Assembly: GCA_019421865.1 (NCBI GenBank)
Contig: JAHZEL010000008.1
Coordinates: forward strand, 62,001-126,000
Direction: 5' to 3'
DNA: 64,000 nucleotides
From: Desulfovibrionaceae bacterium
GTDB taxonomy: Bacteria; Desulfobacterota; Desulfovibrionia; Desulfovibrionales; Desulfovibrionaceae
Shown here: in pieces, positions 16,672 through 25,316 of the stretch
Layout: every line of letters starts with the position of its first letter
How positions within the stretch are numbered: position 1 is the stretch's first letter
Notes under the pieces: generated by a model
Databases searched by the model: none
What the model was told of the DNA's origin: nothing
The model's input: the letters and a program-made list of their open reading frames with translations, nothing else
Position numbers and translations under genes: made by a program

Positions 16672-16779
16672 AAAAGCGTGACAATATCCGGTTATCAGGC
16701 AAATGGAACAGAAGATCACGTAAAAAGCGTCCTTCCTCTCATCAATTTTGACAAAGCTGAACTTTTCAGGAGGCACCTC

Positions 16780-17757
16780 ATGTTCAGAAAATTCTTTGCC
16801 GTCGCTCTGGGAACCGCCATGCTGCTCTCCGGCGCTCTCACCGGTGAAGCCGAAGCCGCCAAGTTCGTCACCATCGGTACCGGCGGCATCACCGGCGTGT
16901 ACTATCCCACCGGCGGCGCCATCGCCAAGATCATCAATGCCAAGAAGGACGTCTACGATATCCGTGCCAGCGTGGAATCCACCGGCGCCTCCAAGTTCAA
17001 CATCAACGCCATCAACAACGGCGACATCGAATTCGGTATTGCTCAGGCCGACACCCAGTATCAGGCCTACAAAGGCATCGGCGACTGGGAAGGCAAGCCT
17101 GTGACCAAGCTGCGCTTCGTGTTCGCCCTCGCACCCGAGGCCGTGACCTTCGTGGCCGCTGAAGACGCGGGCATCAAGACCATCACCGACGTCAAGGGAA
17201 AGACCATCAACCTCGGTGACCCCGGCTCCGGCAACCGCATCAACGCCCTTCAGGTGTTCAAGGAAGTCGGTCTCGAACCCGGCAAGGATTTCCGCGGTGA
17301 AGGCCTCAAGCCTGCCGACGCGCCCCACACCCTGCAGGACGGCCGCATCGACGGCTTCTTCTACACGCTGGGCCATCCCAACGGCAACATCAAGGAAGCC
17401 ACGGCCGGCAAACGCAAGTGCCGCATCGTGCCCATCACCGGCATGGACAACCTGCTCAAGGAGTGCCCCTACTACTCCAAGACCACCATCGACATGAGCC
17501 AGTACCCCGACGCCAGCAACGCCTCCGACGGCACCGTGGAGACCATCGGCATGCTGGCCACCTTCGTCACCTCCGCCGACACTCCCGACGACATCGTGTA
17601 TGCCATCACCAAGGAAGTGGTGGAGAACCTCGACGAATTCAAGTCTCTCCATCCGGCCCTTGCCTCCATCACCAAGGAAAGCCTGCTGGAAGGCCGCACC
17701 GCTCCCTTCCATCCCGGCGCCGAGAAGTACTTCCGTGAGGTCGGCCTGATCAAGTAG
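16780..17757 (+). CDS. TRAP transporter solute-binding protein, TAXI family
   Basis: A 325-residue periplasmic protein from ATG 16780, with CAGGAGG six bases upstream; the frame extends far upstream without support. Signal peptide MFRKFFAVALGTAMLLSGAL, cleavage near AEAA (residues 24-27). TAXI-family hallmarks follow: FVTIGTGGITGVYYPTGGAIA, VESTGASKFNINAINNGDIEFGIAQAD, GKTINLGDPGSG, and the C-terminal HPGAEKYFREVG. It delivers a substrate (dicarboxylates or amino acids in known members; here undetermined) to the fused permease encoded next. The gap to that gene is 179 bases. Confidence 0.95.
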   Translation: MFRKFFAVALGTAMLLSGALTGEAEAAKFVTIGTGGITGVYYPTGGAIAKIINAKKDVYDIRASVESTGASKFNINAINNGDIEFGIAQADTQYQAYKGIGDWEGKPVTKLRFVFALAPEAVTFVAAEDAGIKTITDVKGKTINLGDPGSGNRINALQVFKEVGLEPGKDFRGEGLKPADAPHTLQDGRIDGFFYTLGHPNGNIKEATAGKRKCRIVPITGMDNLLKECPYYSKTTIDMSQYPDASNASDGTVETIGMLATFVTSADTPDDIVYAITKEVVENLDEFKSLHPALASITKESLLEGRTAPFHPGAEKYFREVGLIK

Positions 17758-17936
17758 TCGCCGACCGGTCCGAACGGGACTGCCGGGCAGAACCGGATGA
17801 TCCGGATGCCCCGGCATGAGGCGCACTGCGCCCCGAGCCCGTACGGATACTGCAGACATTGTCCGCGCGGGGGCTGCTCGTCCGCCCCCGCGCGCCGTGT
17901 TTCTCTTCCAATCCCTTACGCTTTCGGAAAACGTTC

Positions 17937-20033
17937 ATGCCCCAGAAACACATTCAGACCACTCCCGCCGGAGACAAGTACAAGGAAGACGTGGCCAATG
18001 CCGAACACGGCATGCGCGGCGACACGATGGGCATTACGGCGAAGATCACCTTCGTCATCGCCCTGTGCTGGTCGCTCTTCCAGATGGCCAGCGCCAGCGT
18101 GCTGCTCATCGACTCCATCTATGTGAAGTCCATCCATCTGGCTTTCGCCATCACTCTCGTTTATTTCAACATTCCCCTGCTCAAGCCTTCGGCCTCCTCC
18201 CGATGGGACCTGCGCATTCTTCTGGCCATGAACAGGGTCACCGTCATGGACTACATCCTCGGCATCATCGCCGCGGTGGCCGCGCTCTACATATTCCTTG
18301 ATTACGCCGGTCTGTCCGCGCGCCCGGGATCGCCCAACGTCAGAGACATCGTCATGGGCATCATGCTCGTGGCCCTGCTGCTTGAAGCCACCCGCCGCGT
18401 GCTCGGCCCTGCTCTGCCCATCATCAGCAGCGTATTCATTCTGTATGTGTTCACCGGGCCGTATCTGCCCGACTTCCTGGCCTTCAAGGGCGCCTCGCTC
18501 TCCCGCTTCATCTCCCAGATCACGATGGATACCCAGGGCGTGTACGGCATTCCGCTGCAGGTTTCCGCCACTGTGGTGTTCCTGTTCGTGCTCTTCGGCA
18601 CCATGCTCGACAGAGCGGGCGGCGGCACCTTCTTCACCCAGCTGGCCATCAGCGGTCTCGGCCGCTACCGCGGCGGCGCCGCCAAAGCCGCCGTGCTCAG
18701 CTCCGCCCTTTCCGGCATGGTCTCCGGCTCCAGCATCGCCAACGTGGTCACCACGGGTACCTTCACCATTCCGCTCATGAAGCGCGTCGGCTATCCTGCC
18801 GTCAAGGCCGCGGCCATCGAAGTCGCCTCCTCGGTCAACGGTCAGCTCGCGCCGCCCGTCATGGGCGCCGCCGCCTTCATCATTGCCGAATACGTGAACG
18901 TACCCTACATCGAAGTGGCCAAGGCTGCGGCCATTCCGGCCTTCGCCTCCTACGCCGCCCTGCTGTGGATCACTCATGTGGAAGCCTGCAAACTCGGCCT
19001 GCGCGGCCTCTCCAAAGACGAACTACCCCGCACGAGAGACGTTCTGCGCGGCGGCGTGCACTTCCTCTTCCCGCTCGCCATGCTGCTCTATGAACTCATA
19101 GCCCTGCAGCATTCCGCCGAACTTTCCGTGTTCCGCGCCATCATCGTGCTGGCCGTCATCATGATCTTCCAGCCGGTGTGCGTTGCCGCAGTGCACAAGA
19201 CCTCCAAGTGGCAGGCCCTGAAGGAAGGTATAAAGCTCACCCTTTCCGCCATGGCTGCCGGCGCCAACAACATGGCCGGTGTGGCTCTGGCCACGGCTTC
19301 GGCCGGTATCATCGTAGGCTGCGTCTCCCTCGGCCTCGGCCAGCAGATCACCTCCTTCGTGGAAGTGCTGTCCATGGGCAACATCTTCCTGCTGCTCATC
19401 ATCACCGCCGCCGCCAGCCTCCTGCTCGGCATGGGTCTGCCTACCACGGCCAACTACATCATCATGGCCTCGCTGACCGCGCCCGTTCTCGTGGAGCTGG
19501 CCTCCGGCTTCTCCATTCACGGCATGCAGCTCGCCGTGCCGCTCATGGCCGCCCACCTGTACTGCTTCTACTTCGGCATTCTGGCCGACGATACTCCGCC
19601 CGTGGGCCTTGCCGCCTACGCCGGCGCCGCCATCGCCAACGCCTCCCCCATCGCCGTGGGCATTCAGGGATTCTTCTACGATATCCGTACCGCCCTGCTG
19701 CCGCTGGTCTTCATCTTCAACCACGACATCATCCTGTGGAACATCGACAGTCTGCCCATGGCCGTCATGATCTTCTGCATGACCTCCCTCGGCATGGTCT
19801 GCTTCTCTTCCCTGGTGCAGGGCTGGTTCGTGACCAAAACCAGCATTCTCGACAGGGTGCTGCTGCTGGGAGCGAGCATCGTGCTCATGTACCCTGCGCT
19901 GCTGACCGGCTTCTTCCTGCCGAATGAACAGCGCCATCTGGGCTACATCGTGGGTCTGGCCCTTATGCTGCTCACCTATCTGCGTCAGAAAGCGGGGGCG
20001 AAGCTCGCCGCCTCCGGGGAGGCCGTGGCATGA
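17937..20033 (+). CDS. TRAP transporter fused permease (4TM/12TM, DctQM-type), TAXI-associated
   Basis: A 698-residue integral membrane protein. The ATG at 17937 is chosen because the upstream frame (26 more residues) is Arg/Pro-rich and lacks a membrane segment. The N-terminal 4-TM portion corresponds to the small Q subunit and the rest to the 12-TM DctM subunit, with GTMLDRAGGGTFFTQLA, VSGSSIANVVTTGTFTIPLMK, NGQLAPPVMGAAAFI and GMGLPTTANYI. It uses an ion gradient to drive solute uptake with the adjacent TAXI binding protein. Its stop overlaps the next start (ATGA). Confidence 0.93.
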   Translation: MPQKHIQTTPAGDKYKEDVANAEHGMRGDTMGITAKITFVIALCWSLFQMASASVLLIDSIYVKSIHLAFAITLVYFNIPLLKPSASSRWDLRILLAMNRVTVMDYILGIIAAVAALYIFLDYAGLSARPGSPNVRDIVMGIMLVALLLEATRRVLGPALPIISSVFILYVFTGPYLPDFLAFKGASLSRFISQITMDTQGVYGIPLQVSATVVFLFVLFGTMLDRAGGGTFFTQLAISGLGRYRGGAAKAAVLSSALSGMVSGSSIANVVTTGTFTIPLMKRVGYPAVKAAAIEVASSVNGQLAPPVMGAAAFIIAEYVNVPYIEVAKAAAIPAFASYAALLWITHVEACKLGLRGLSKDELPRTRDVLRGGVHFLFPLAMLLYELIALQHSAELSVFRAIIVLAVIMIFQPVCVAAVHKTSKWQALKEGIKLTLSAMAAGANNMAGVALATASAGIIVGCVSLGLGQQITSFVEVLSMGNIFLLLIITAAASLLLGMGLPTTANYIIMASLTAPVLVELASGFSIHGMQLAVPLMAAHLYCFYFGILADDTPPVGLAAYAGAAIANASPIAVGIQGFFYDIRTALLPLVFIFNHDIILWNIDSLPMAVMIFCMTSLGMVCFSSLVQGWFVTKTSILDRVLLLGASIVLMYPALLTGFFLPNEQRHLGYIVGLALMLLTYLRQKAGAKLAASGEAVA

Positions 20034-20521
20034 AAAGAAAAACCGGTATCATAGCCAAGCGTTCCCTGCGTCCCAAAGTGACAAGAAAGCCGCAGGACAC
20101 CGCCGTACAGCAGGAACTGCAGTGCGCCCACTGCAAAACCATCTTTCCCGACTATCTCGGCCGCTGCCCCGAATGCGGCAGTGATGAGTGGACGGCACTT
20201 GTGGAAGTGAACCCCTATGCCCGCGTTCCCATGGAAAGCCTCATCAAGGGATGCGCGCATCTCATGTGGATGCTGGGTATCCTGGGCTTCTTCCTCTTTG
20301 TCTGGCAGATGGATGATCCCGATACGGAAGTATGCCTGCTCTACCTTTACGGAGGCATCGCCACGCTGGTGATCTGCATACTCATTTCCACGGCGTTCTT
20401 CAGTCTGAGTGAACTCATGCGCCGGGTACTGCGCATACAGCGCCGCCTCAAGGTCTTCCACGAGCACTACAACGAAACGCATCCCGTCAAGCACGTCTGG
20501 AACACCCATATCGGCAAGTAA
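20030..20521 (+). CDS. Zinc-ribbon membrane protein of unknown function, coupled to TRAP genes
   Basis: A 163-residue protein whose ATG overlaps the TRAP permease stop, with a strong GGGGAGG ribosome site inside the permease gene. A basic N-terminus (MKRKTGIIAKRSLRPK) is followed by a zinc ribbon, Cys32-x2-Cys35 and Cys46-x2-Cys49, then two membrane helices (about residues 78-92 and 101-126) and a basic C-terminus. I do not recognise a named family. The overlap implies cotranslation with the transporter, so an accessory or assembly role is plausible but unproven. A terminator follows. Confidence 0.8.
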   Translation: MKRKTGIIAKRSLRPKVTRKPQDTAVQQELQCAHCKTIFPDYLGRCPECGSDEWTALVEVNPYARVPMESLIKGCAHLMWMLGILGFFLFVWQMDDPDTEVCLLYLYGGIATLVICILISTAFFSLSELMRRVLRIQRRLKVFHEHYNETHPVKHVWNTHIGK

Positions 20522-20543
20522 ACGTTCCGAACGTTCAAAACGA

Positions 20544-20580
20544 CTCCCGCTCTGCGCTCTTGCAAGGCGGGAGCTTTTTT
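20544..20580 (+). terminator. Intrinsic terminator of TAXI-TRAP operon 1
   Basis: CTCCCGC (20544-20550) pairs with GCGGGAG (20567-20573), followed by CTTTTTT. It is 22 bases after the stop of the zinc-ribbon gene. Confidence 0.85.
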
Positions 20581-20581
20581 A

Positions 20582-21038
20582 TGCCTTCGTTACGCGACTG
20601 CGCCAAGGCAGCGTGCCTCGGCGCAAGTTTCCTCCTGCAAGGGGAAGAAAAAACGTCGTTCCTGAGCCTTGCACACCTCGCCGCCAGCCAGGCGGCCAAG
20701 TCTCGAAAGGCCCTGACGCTGCATTACTTCCGCCAGCCTTCCCCGGGGCAACACCGGAGTTCCCCCCTCCGATGGAGAACCGGAACCGTATTTTCTGCGG
20801 CAAGCTGCGTCGGGATGAAGGCAGAACGGGAAACAGTTTCCTCAGAAACTCCGCCCCTCTTCCGTGTGGCAACCGCCCCCTCAAGCCCCCCATCTTTCGA
20901 CGGGCAACCAGACAACCCTACCAGTTCCCAAACGCCTCCCGATCATCACCACCGTGGAATATAACGCAGGACGCAAAAAGGGCGGCGGATGGCTCCGTCG
21001 CCCTCATGTCTTCATTGAAAAATGAAATTCTGCCCGGA
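20582..21038. other. Intergenic stretch, no gene recognised
   Basis: About 455 bases between the convergent TRAP operon and the 547-residue anchored-protein gene. Frames are open in several phases but are rich in Arg/Ser/Pro and have no ribosome site. No repeat or RNA fold stands out. Confidence 0.4.
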
Positions 21039-22682
21039 TCAGTTTTTCGGCAGATAGTCCTTCAGCGCCTTCGGACCGGCCTTCGAGCTGAAGGTAACCG
21101 GCAGGTTGTCCGACCCCATCATCACCATGGTGAAGAGATCAAGGAAGCTAATCGGAGCTGCAGGCTCAAGCGCCATGGCAAATTCTCCGGGCATGGACAG
21201 CTGCTCCGCAAGCGCCGTACCAAGCTGCTGAGCCGCCCGGTTCGGAACCTGACTGGTCATGGCCAGCATCTGAGAGGCCTCGACCAGCAGATCCTCGGGA
21301 CTTCTGCCGTCCTTTCTGGCCATGATCTCCACAACCATCGCCAGCAGACCGGAATCTCTGTACACCAGATTCAGATTCTTCAGCTGTACGTTCTGCATCA
21401 GTTCTTCGGGCGTAATGTCGCTCATGCCTGACCAGCTCTGCAGCGTCTTGACATCGCCAAGAATCGCCAGACTGCCTTCCAGTTCGCCGAGTCCCTTCAG
21501 TTCATACCGGCCTTTGCCCTCTATGCTGTCATCGCCGGAAACGCTCTCGCCGCTCATGTTCAGAACAAAGCCCTCGGGAGCGTATCTTGCAATGATGGGG
21601 TCTTCGTTCAGCTCGGGAACATCCAGCTTCAGCGTGTTAAGAGAAGCCGTGCTTCTGACATCACCGTCCGCCGTCAGCGCCTGCGTATAGTCAAAGCCGT
21701 TCAGAGCGATTGCCGCCATTTTTTTACCGGCGTTCTCTGCGGCAGCGCTGCCGCCGGTAAGCTCAAGCCTGGCGCCCTGCATGCCCATGCGGGAGAAAGG
21801 CACTTTCTTTTCGTAATTCTGCTGAAGCACCGTCACCAGCCGGGTCAGCTGATTCTCGAACTCCATCGAACCGGCTTCGGTATCCAGATCGGCGGCATCC
21901 AGAGCCTTGTTGATGCCGGAAAGCTCAACCATGACGGCAGGATCCGGCAACAGCACATCCCTGACTTCCAGGCGCTGAGCGCCTCCGGAAATCATCTCGC
22001 CGGAGCTGTCCTTGCCGGAGAAACGCACACCGGAAAGATACATGCTCACAGGAGCGACCTTTTCCTCGCTACGCGGGGCGCGCACGCCTTCGGAAAGCGC
22101 CAGCTTGTCGATATTGACGTTCAGAGGCTCCATATCGGGCTCGGTAACCGTGACGGCCACGTTGCTGACCTCCAGCCCGTCCAGACGATAGCGGTACAGT
22201 TCCTCATAATAGGAAAGTTCGCCGTTGTGCTGCCGGTGCTGATCGAGGAACATGCCCAGACGCTGATACCAGCCGAGAAGCTGCACGTCGGCAATACGCT
22301 GCTCCACCTGGGTCTGGTCGAAATGCAGCTTGTCGACAATGCCTTCGGCATGGATGGATTCCGCCACGATGGGAAGCGTGTCCGGATCATAGGCCGGCAT
22401 ATCGGGCTTGACGAACATGCACTTGCGGTTGAAGCCCGTGACTTCCACGCGCTCTATGGAGCCTTTGTGCATGATCTTGTCGTCGGGCAGTTCATATTCC
22501 ACGCCCTTCAGCGTGAGCGTATTGGTGAGAAACGAATACCGGATTTCCTGTGCCTCGGCGGGCACGGCGGAAAGCGCCGCGAACACGGCGTCTTCGGTAT
22601 AGCTTTCAAGAATGCGCAGTCCCATGTAGCCGGAAAGACCGGCCCAGAAGATAAGACCGCCGACAATATATTTTTTATTCAT
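21039..22682 (-). CDS. Large N-terminally anchored protein of unknown function
   Basis: A 547-residue protein. MNKKYIVGGLIFWAGLSGYMGLR is a signal anchor, and the remainder is hydrophilic, so it is probably periplasmic. The body contains repeated beta-type segments (SFLTNTLTLKGVEYELP, GSIERVEVTGFN, LDGLEVSNVAVTVTEPD, LSGVRFSGKD), an arrangement reminiscent of AsmA-like or lipid-transfer repeat proteins. I cannot place it in a named family. The only Cys is in NRKCMF. It is the last of three minus-strand genes with gaps of about 30 bases; the other two encode exported CxxC proteins. Confidence 0.85.
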   Translation of the reverse strand: MNKKYIVGGLIFWAGLSGYMGLRILESYTEDAVFAALSAVPAEAQEIRYSFLTNTLTLKGVEYELPDDKIMHKGSIERVEVTGFNRKCMFVKPDMPAYDPDTLPIVAESIHAEGIVDKLHFDQTQVEQRIADVQLLGWYQRLGMFLDQHRQHNGELSYYEELYRYRLDGLEVSNVAVTVTEPDMEPLNVNIDKLALSEGVRAPRSEEKVAPVSMYLSGVRFSGKDSSGEMISGGAQRLEVRDVLLPDPAVMVELSGINKALDAADLDTEAGSMEFENQLTRLVTVLQQNYEKKVPFSRMGMQGARLELTGGSAAAENAGKKMAAIALNGFDYTQALTADGDVRSTASLNTLKLDVPELNEDPIIARYAPEGFVLNMSGESVSGDDSIEGKGRYELKGLGELEGSLAILGDVKTLQSWSGMSDITPEELMQNVQLKNLNLVYRDSGLLAMVVEIMARKDGRSPEDLLVEASQMLAMTSQVPNRAAQQLGTALAEQLSMPGEFAMALEPAAPISFLDLFTMVMMGSDNLPVTFSSKAGPKALKDYLPKN

Positions 22683-22710
22683 GTGTCAATCCTACAAAAT
22701 ATGCCTGCAC

Positions 22711-23181
22711 TCAGTTCAGGCCGAGCAGTCTTTTTACCGCTTTTTCACGAAAGCCCACAACGCTGCGCCCGTCGGGCGTGACCAGCGTGGGAAAGGAGGG
22801 ACGGGTGTCGTACGTTCCCACCTTATCCATGAGCGCATCCCTGGCCGGGCCTGTAAAGTCGTCCACATACACCTGAACGAACCTTACCCCGTTTTTGTCA
22901 AGAAAATCCTTGAGGTGCACACAATGCGGGCAGGGGTGAATCGTATACATGACCGGCACGTCGCTGGTCTGGGGATTCATACCGATCCGGTAGAGTTCCT
23001 CCATGCCTGCGGGAATGCCCGTTTCGGAAGCGACGTTTTCCGCGGGAGCAGCCTGTGCCTGCGCCGTCGACCAGATGGCGGACAGACCTTTTCCGAAACG
23101 GCTTTCCGCATCGGACGGCCCGAAACCGGCGAACAAGGCAAAAACGACAAGAAAGGCCCCGACAAGGGGTGCTCTGTTCAT
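22711..23181 (-). CDS. Exported glutaredoxin/thioredoxin-like CxxC protein (CPHC)
   Basis: A 156-residue protein from ATG 23181, with AGAGGAA upstream; the longer frame upstream is a shadow of the neighbour. MNRAPLVGAFLVVFALFAGF is a signal peptide. The redox core is VMYTIHPCPHCVHLKDFLDKNG with the active-site CPHC, a conserved cis-Pro in RPSFPTLV, and the C-terminal PDGRSVVGFREKAVKRLLG. It resembles glutaredoxin-like proteins that read Y-x-C-x-x-C. Paralogous to the next gene upstream, and likely acts in the periplasm; the redox partner is unknown. Confidence 0.85.
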   Translation of the reverse strand: MNRAPLVGAFLVVFALFAGFGPSDAESRFGKGLSAIWSTAQAQAAPAENVASETGIPAGMEELYRIGMNPQTSDVPVMYTIHPCPHCVHLKDFLDKNGVRFVQVYVDDFTGPARDALMDKVGTYDTRPSFPTLVTPDGRSVVGFREKAVKRLLGLN

Positions 23182-23215
23182 TCCTATTCCTCTCTGATGC
23201 TTGCCGGGCTCAGGC

Positions 23216-23662
23216 TCAGTCCAGCCCGAGCAGCGACTTGACGGCTTCTTCACGGAAGCCCACCACGCTGCGTCCGTCCGGAACCACCAGCGTGGGGAAG
23301 GAGCCCCGCGGATTATGGGAACGTAGCGTCGCCATGATCTGCTTGCGGGCCGGATCGGCAAAATCGTCCACATAAATCAGACGATGCGCGATGCCGTGCT
23401 GGTCAAGAAAATCCTTGAGCCGTACGCAGTGACGGCAGGTATGCAGGGTGTACATCACCGGCATGCCGCAGCTGCAGGGATCAACCCCGCAGCGATAATC
23501 CTCTTCCAGCCCTGCGGGCACTCCGTTTTCCTGAACGGAAGAAGACTTTTTCGTCGTCTTTTTTTTGCCCCCCTTTCGGGAGAACAGCACAAGAACACAA
23601 ACCGCCGCAAGAATACACGCCACAAATATGGGCAATGAGCCTGAACCCGACACTGCTTCCAC
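23216..23662 (-). CDS. Membrane-anchored glutaredoxin-like CxxC protein (CRHC)
   Basis: A 148-residue protein beginning at GTG 23662, with CAGGAG seven bases upstream. One N-terminal membrane helix (LPIFVACILAAVCVLVLF) is followed by a Lys-rich linker, then a glutaredoxin-like domain with CRHC in VMYTLHTCRHCVRLKDFLDQHG and a closing PDGRSVVGFREEAVKSLLG. A second Cys pair, CSC, occurs in GVDPCSCGMP. It is clearly a paralog of the downstream CPHC protein and heads the three-gene run. The positive-inside rule for the KKK linker would place the domain in the cytoplasm, in contrast to its exported paralog. Confidence 0.85.
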   Translation of the reverse strand: MEAVSGSGSLPIFVACILAAVCVLVLFSRKGGKKKTTKKSSSVQENGVPAGLEEDYRCGVDPCSCGMPVMYTLHTCRHCVRLKDFLDQHGIAHRLIYVDDFADPARKQIMATLRSHNPRGSFPTLVVPDGRSVVGFREEAVKSLLGLD

Positions 23663-23718
23663 GGAATGCTCCTGAAATTCGGCCCGATGGGGCCGTCTGC
23701 CCGGGCATGGGGGCCCGG

Positions 23719-23754
23719 AAAGAAAACAGGAGAGCCGGACAAACCCGACTCTCC
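23719..23754 (-). terminator. Terminator downstream of cyclophilin gene
   Basis: On the minus strand GGAGAGTCGG pairs with CCGGCTCTCC (one G-T pair), followed by TGTTTTCTTT. It lies between the cyclophilin stop and the CxxC-protein operon. Confidence 0.75.
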
Positions 23755-23765
23755 CTCATCAAAGG

Positions 23766-24272
23766 CTATTCGAAACGGCTTACGCGGGTGATGACGACCA
23801 TGTCCACGGGCACGGCCTCATGCTCACCCTGAGGCTTCACTTTAAGTTTTGCGATTTTGTCCACAACGTCCATGCCGTCTTCCACGCGGCCGAACACGCA
23901 GTAGCCGTAGCCTTCCGGCGTGTCGTCCCGATGGTCGAGCTCTTCGTTGTCCACCAGATTGATGAAGAACTGCGCCGCCGCGGAATGGGGTTCGGAGGTG
24001 CGGGCCATGGCAAGAGTTCCGCGCTTGTTCGAAAGGCCGTTGCCGGCTTCATTCATTACCGGTTCGTGCGTGGGCTTTTCGTCCATGCGCACGCCGAGTC
24101 CGCCGCCCTGGATCATGAAGTCCTTGATGACGCGGTGGAAAATGGTGTTGCTGTAGAAGTCTTCATCGACATAGCGCAGGAAGTTCGCCACGGTAGCTGG
24201 CGCCTTGTCTTCAAAAAGTTCCAGCAGAATGTCGCCGGAGGAAGTTTCCATAAGGACAAGAGGATTGCTCAT
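23766..24272 (-). CDS. Peptidyl-prolyl cis-trans isomerase, cyclophilin type (PpiB-like)
   Basis: A 168-residue cytoplasmic cyclophilin. Of two close ATGs, the one at 24272 is chosen: GGAG lies six bases upstream of it but abuts the earlier ATG. Motifs: TSSGDILLELFEDKAP, YSNTIFHRVIKDFMIQGGG with the catalytic Arg, GTLAMARTSEPHSAAAQFFINL, and GYCVFGRVEDGMDVVDKIA. It accelerates Xaa-Pro isomerisation in protein folding. No signal peptide, so it is PpiB-like rather than PpiA-like. It sits downstream of the asparaginase gene on the same strand, 72 bases apart. Confidence 0.93.
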   Translation of the reverse strand: MSNPLVLMETSSGDILLELFEDKAPATVANFLRYVDEDFYSNTIFHRVIKDFMIQGGGLGVRMDEKPTHEPVMNEAGNGLSNKRGTLAMARTSEPHSAAAQFFINLVDNEELDHRDDTPEGYGYCVFGRVEDGMDVVDKIAKLKVKPQGEHEAVPVDMVVITRVSRFE

Positions 24273-24344
24273 CGTCATCTCCACAAAGATAATTTTTTCT
24301 TTTGTGACGCAAAAAGGGGGAAAAGGCAAGGCAGGACGCCGACG

Positions 24345-25316
24345 CTATGCCGACTGTTCCATGAACCGGCGCACCTCTTCCAGACTGCCGCAGTAGTGCA
24401 GCGCCTGCATGAGCCGTACCGTCAGCGTTTCCACGGTCTTGTCGCCGCCGGAAACCGCGCCGAGCCTCGCGGCGAGCACGCCGATCGGATAACGGGAAAG
24501 ATCCACGCCGTCGAAAATGCACTGGGAGGCGCATACGATGACCACGCCCTTTTCCACGGCCCGGCGTATGGCGGGAAGAAAGCTGCCCCGGCTGTCGTTG
24601 GGCACGCCGCCCGCGCCGAATCCTTCGATGATGACGCCCCGGTAACCGGCATCGACCAGCATGTCCAGAAGCGCAGGAGACGTGCCGGGAACCAGCTTGA
24701 GCACGCATACCCGGCGCTCCAGACCGGTCACCAGTTCCAGCGGCTTTTCCGGCAGCGGCCGCCGTTCCTTCCACTGAACGCCCTGCGGCGTGATGCGGGC
24801 CAGAGGCGCATTCACGCTGGCATAGGCGGCAAAGCTTTCCGTATGCATCTTCTTGGCGCGGCTGCCGTCGATGACGTCGCCGTGAAACACCACGAACACC
24901 CCGGGAACGCCCTCGCAGGCCACAAAAAAGGCGTCGCGAAGATTCCGCGGTCCGTCGGACCCTTCCGCCCCGAGAGGCAGCTGCGATCCGGTGATGATCA
25001 CGGGCCTGTCGAGATTTCTCAGCATCTGATGCAGCGCCGCAGCCGTATAGGCGAGCGTGTCCGTCCCGTGCGTGATCACAAAGCCGTCATAGCTGTCATG
25101 CGCCTCGGCCACGGCGCGGGCCATGCGCTCCCAGTCTTCGGGCTGCAGATTGCTGCTGTCGAGATTCATGAGTTCCTGCACGTCCACTTCACAGGGAATG
25201 CCGGAGCCGTGCAGCGCTTCCAGCATGGCCGACCCGGAAAGGCGCGGTACAAGCCCGTCTTCCGAAGGCTCGCAGGCAATGGTGCCTCCCGTGGCCAGCA
25301 TGAGTATCTTTTTCAT
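24345..25316 (-). CDS. L-asparaginase, type I-like
   Basis: A 323-residue amidohydrolase with the two catalytic threonine motifs of the asparaginase/glutaminase family: LATGGTIACEPSEDG at the N-terminus (Thr12) and FVITHGTDTLAYTAAAL near residue 85. Others include GSQLPLGAEGSDGPRNL and a C-terminal domain with GFGAGGVPND. There is no signal peptide, so it is a cytoplasmic enzyme converting asparagine to aspartate and ammonia. Its start overlaps the YigZ-family stop by 4 bases (ATGA), giving a coupled pair. Confidence 0.92.
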   Translation of the reverse strand: MKKILMLATGGTIACEPSEDGLVPRLSGSAMLEALHGSGIPCEVDVQELMNLDSSNLQPEDWERMARAVAEAHDSYDGFVITHGTDTLAYTAAALHQMLRNLDRPVIITGSQLPLGAEGSDGPRNLRDAFFVACEGVPGVFVVFHGDVIDGSRAKKMHTESFAAYASVNAPLARITPQGVQWKERRPLPEKPLELVTGLERRVCVLKLVPGTSPALLDMLVDAGYRGVIIEGFGAGGVPNDSRGSFLPAIRRAVEKGVVIVCASQCIFDGVDLSRYPIGVLAARLGAVSGGDKTVETLTVRLMQALHYCGSLEEVRRFMEQSA

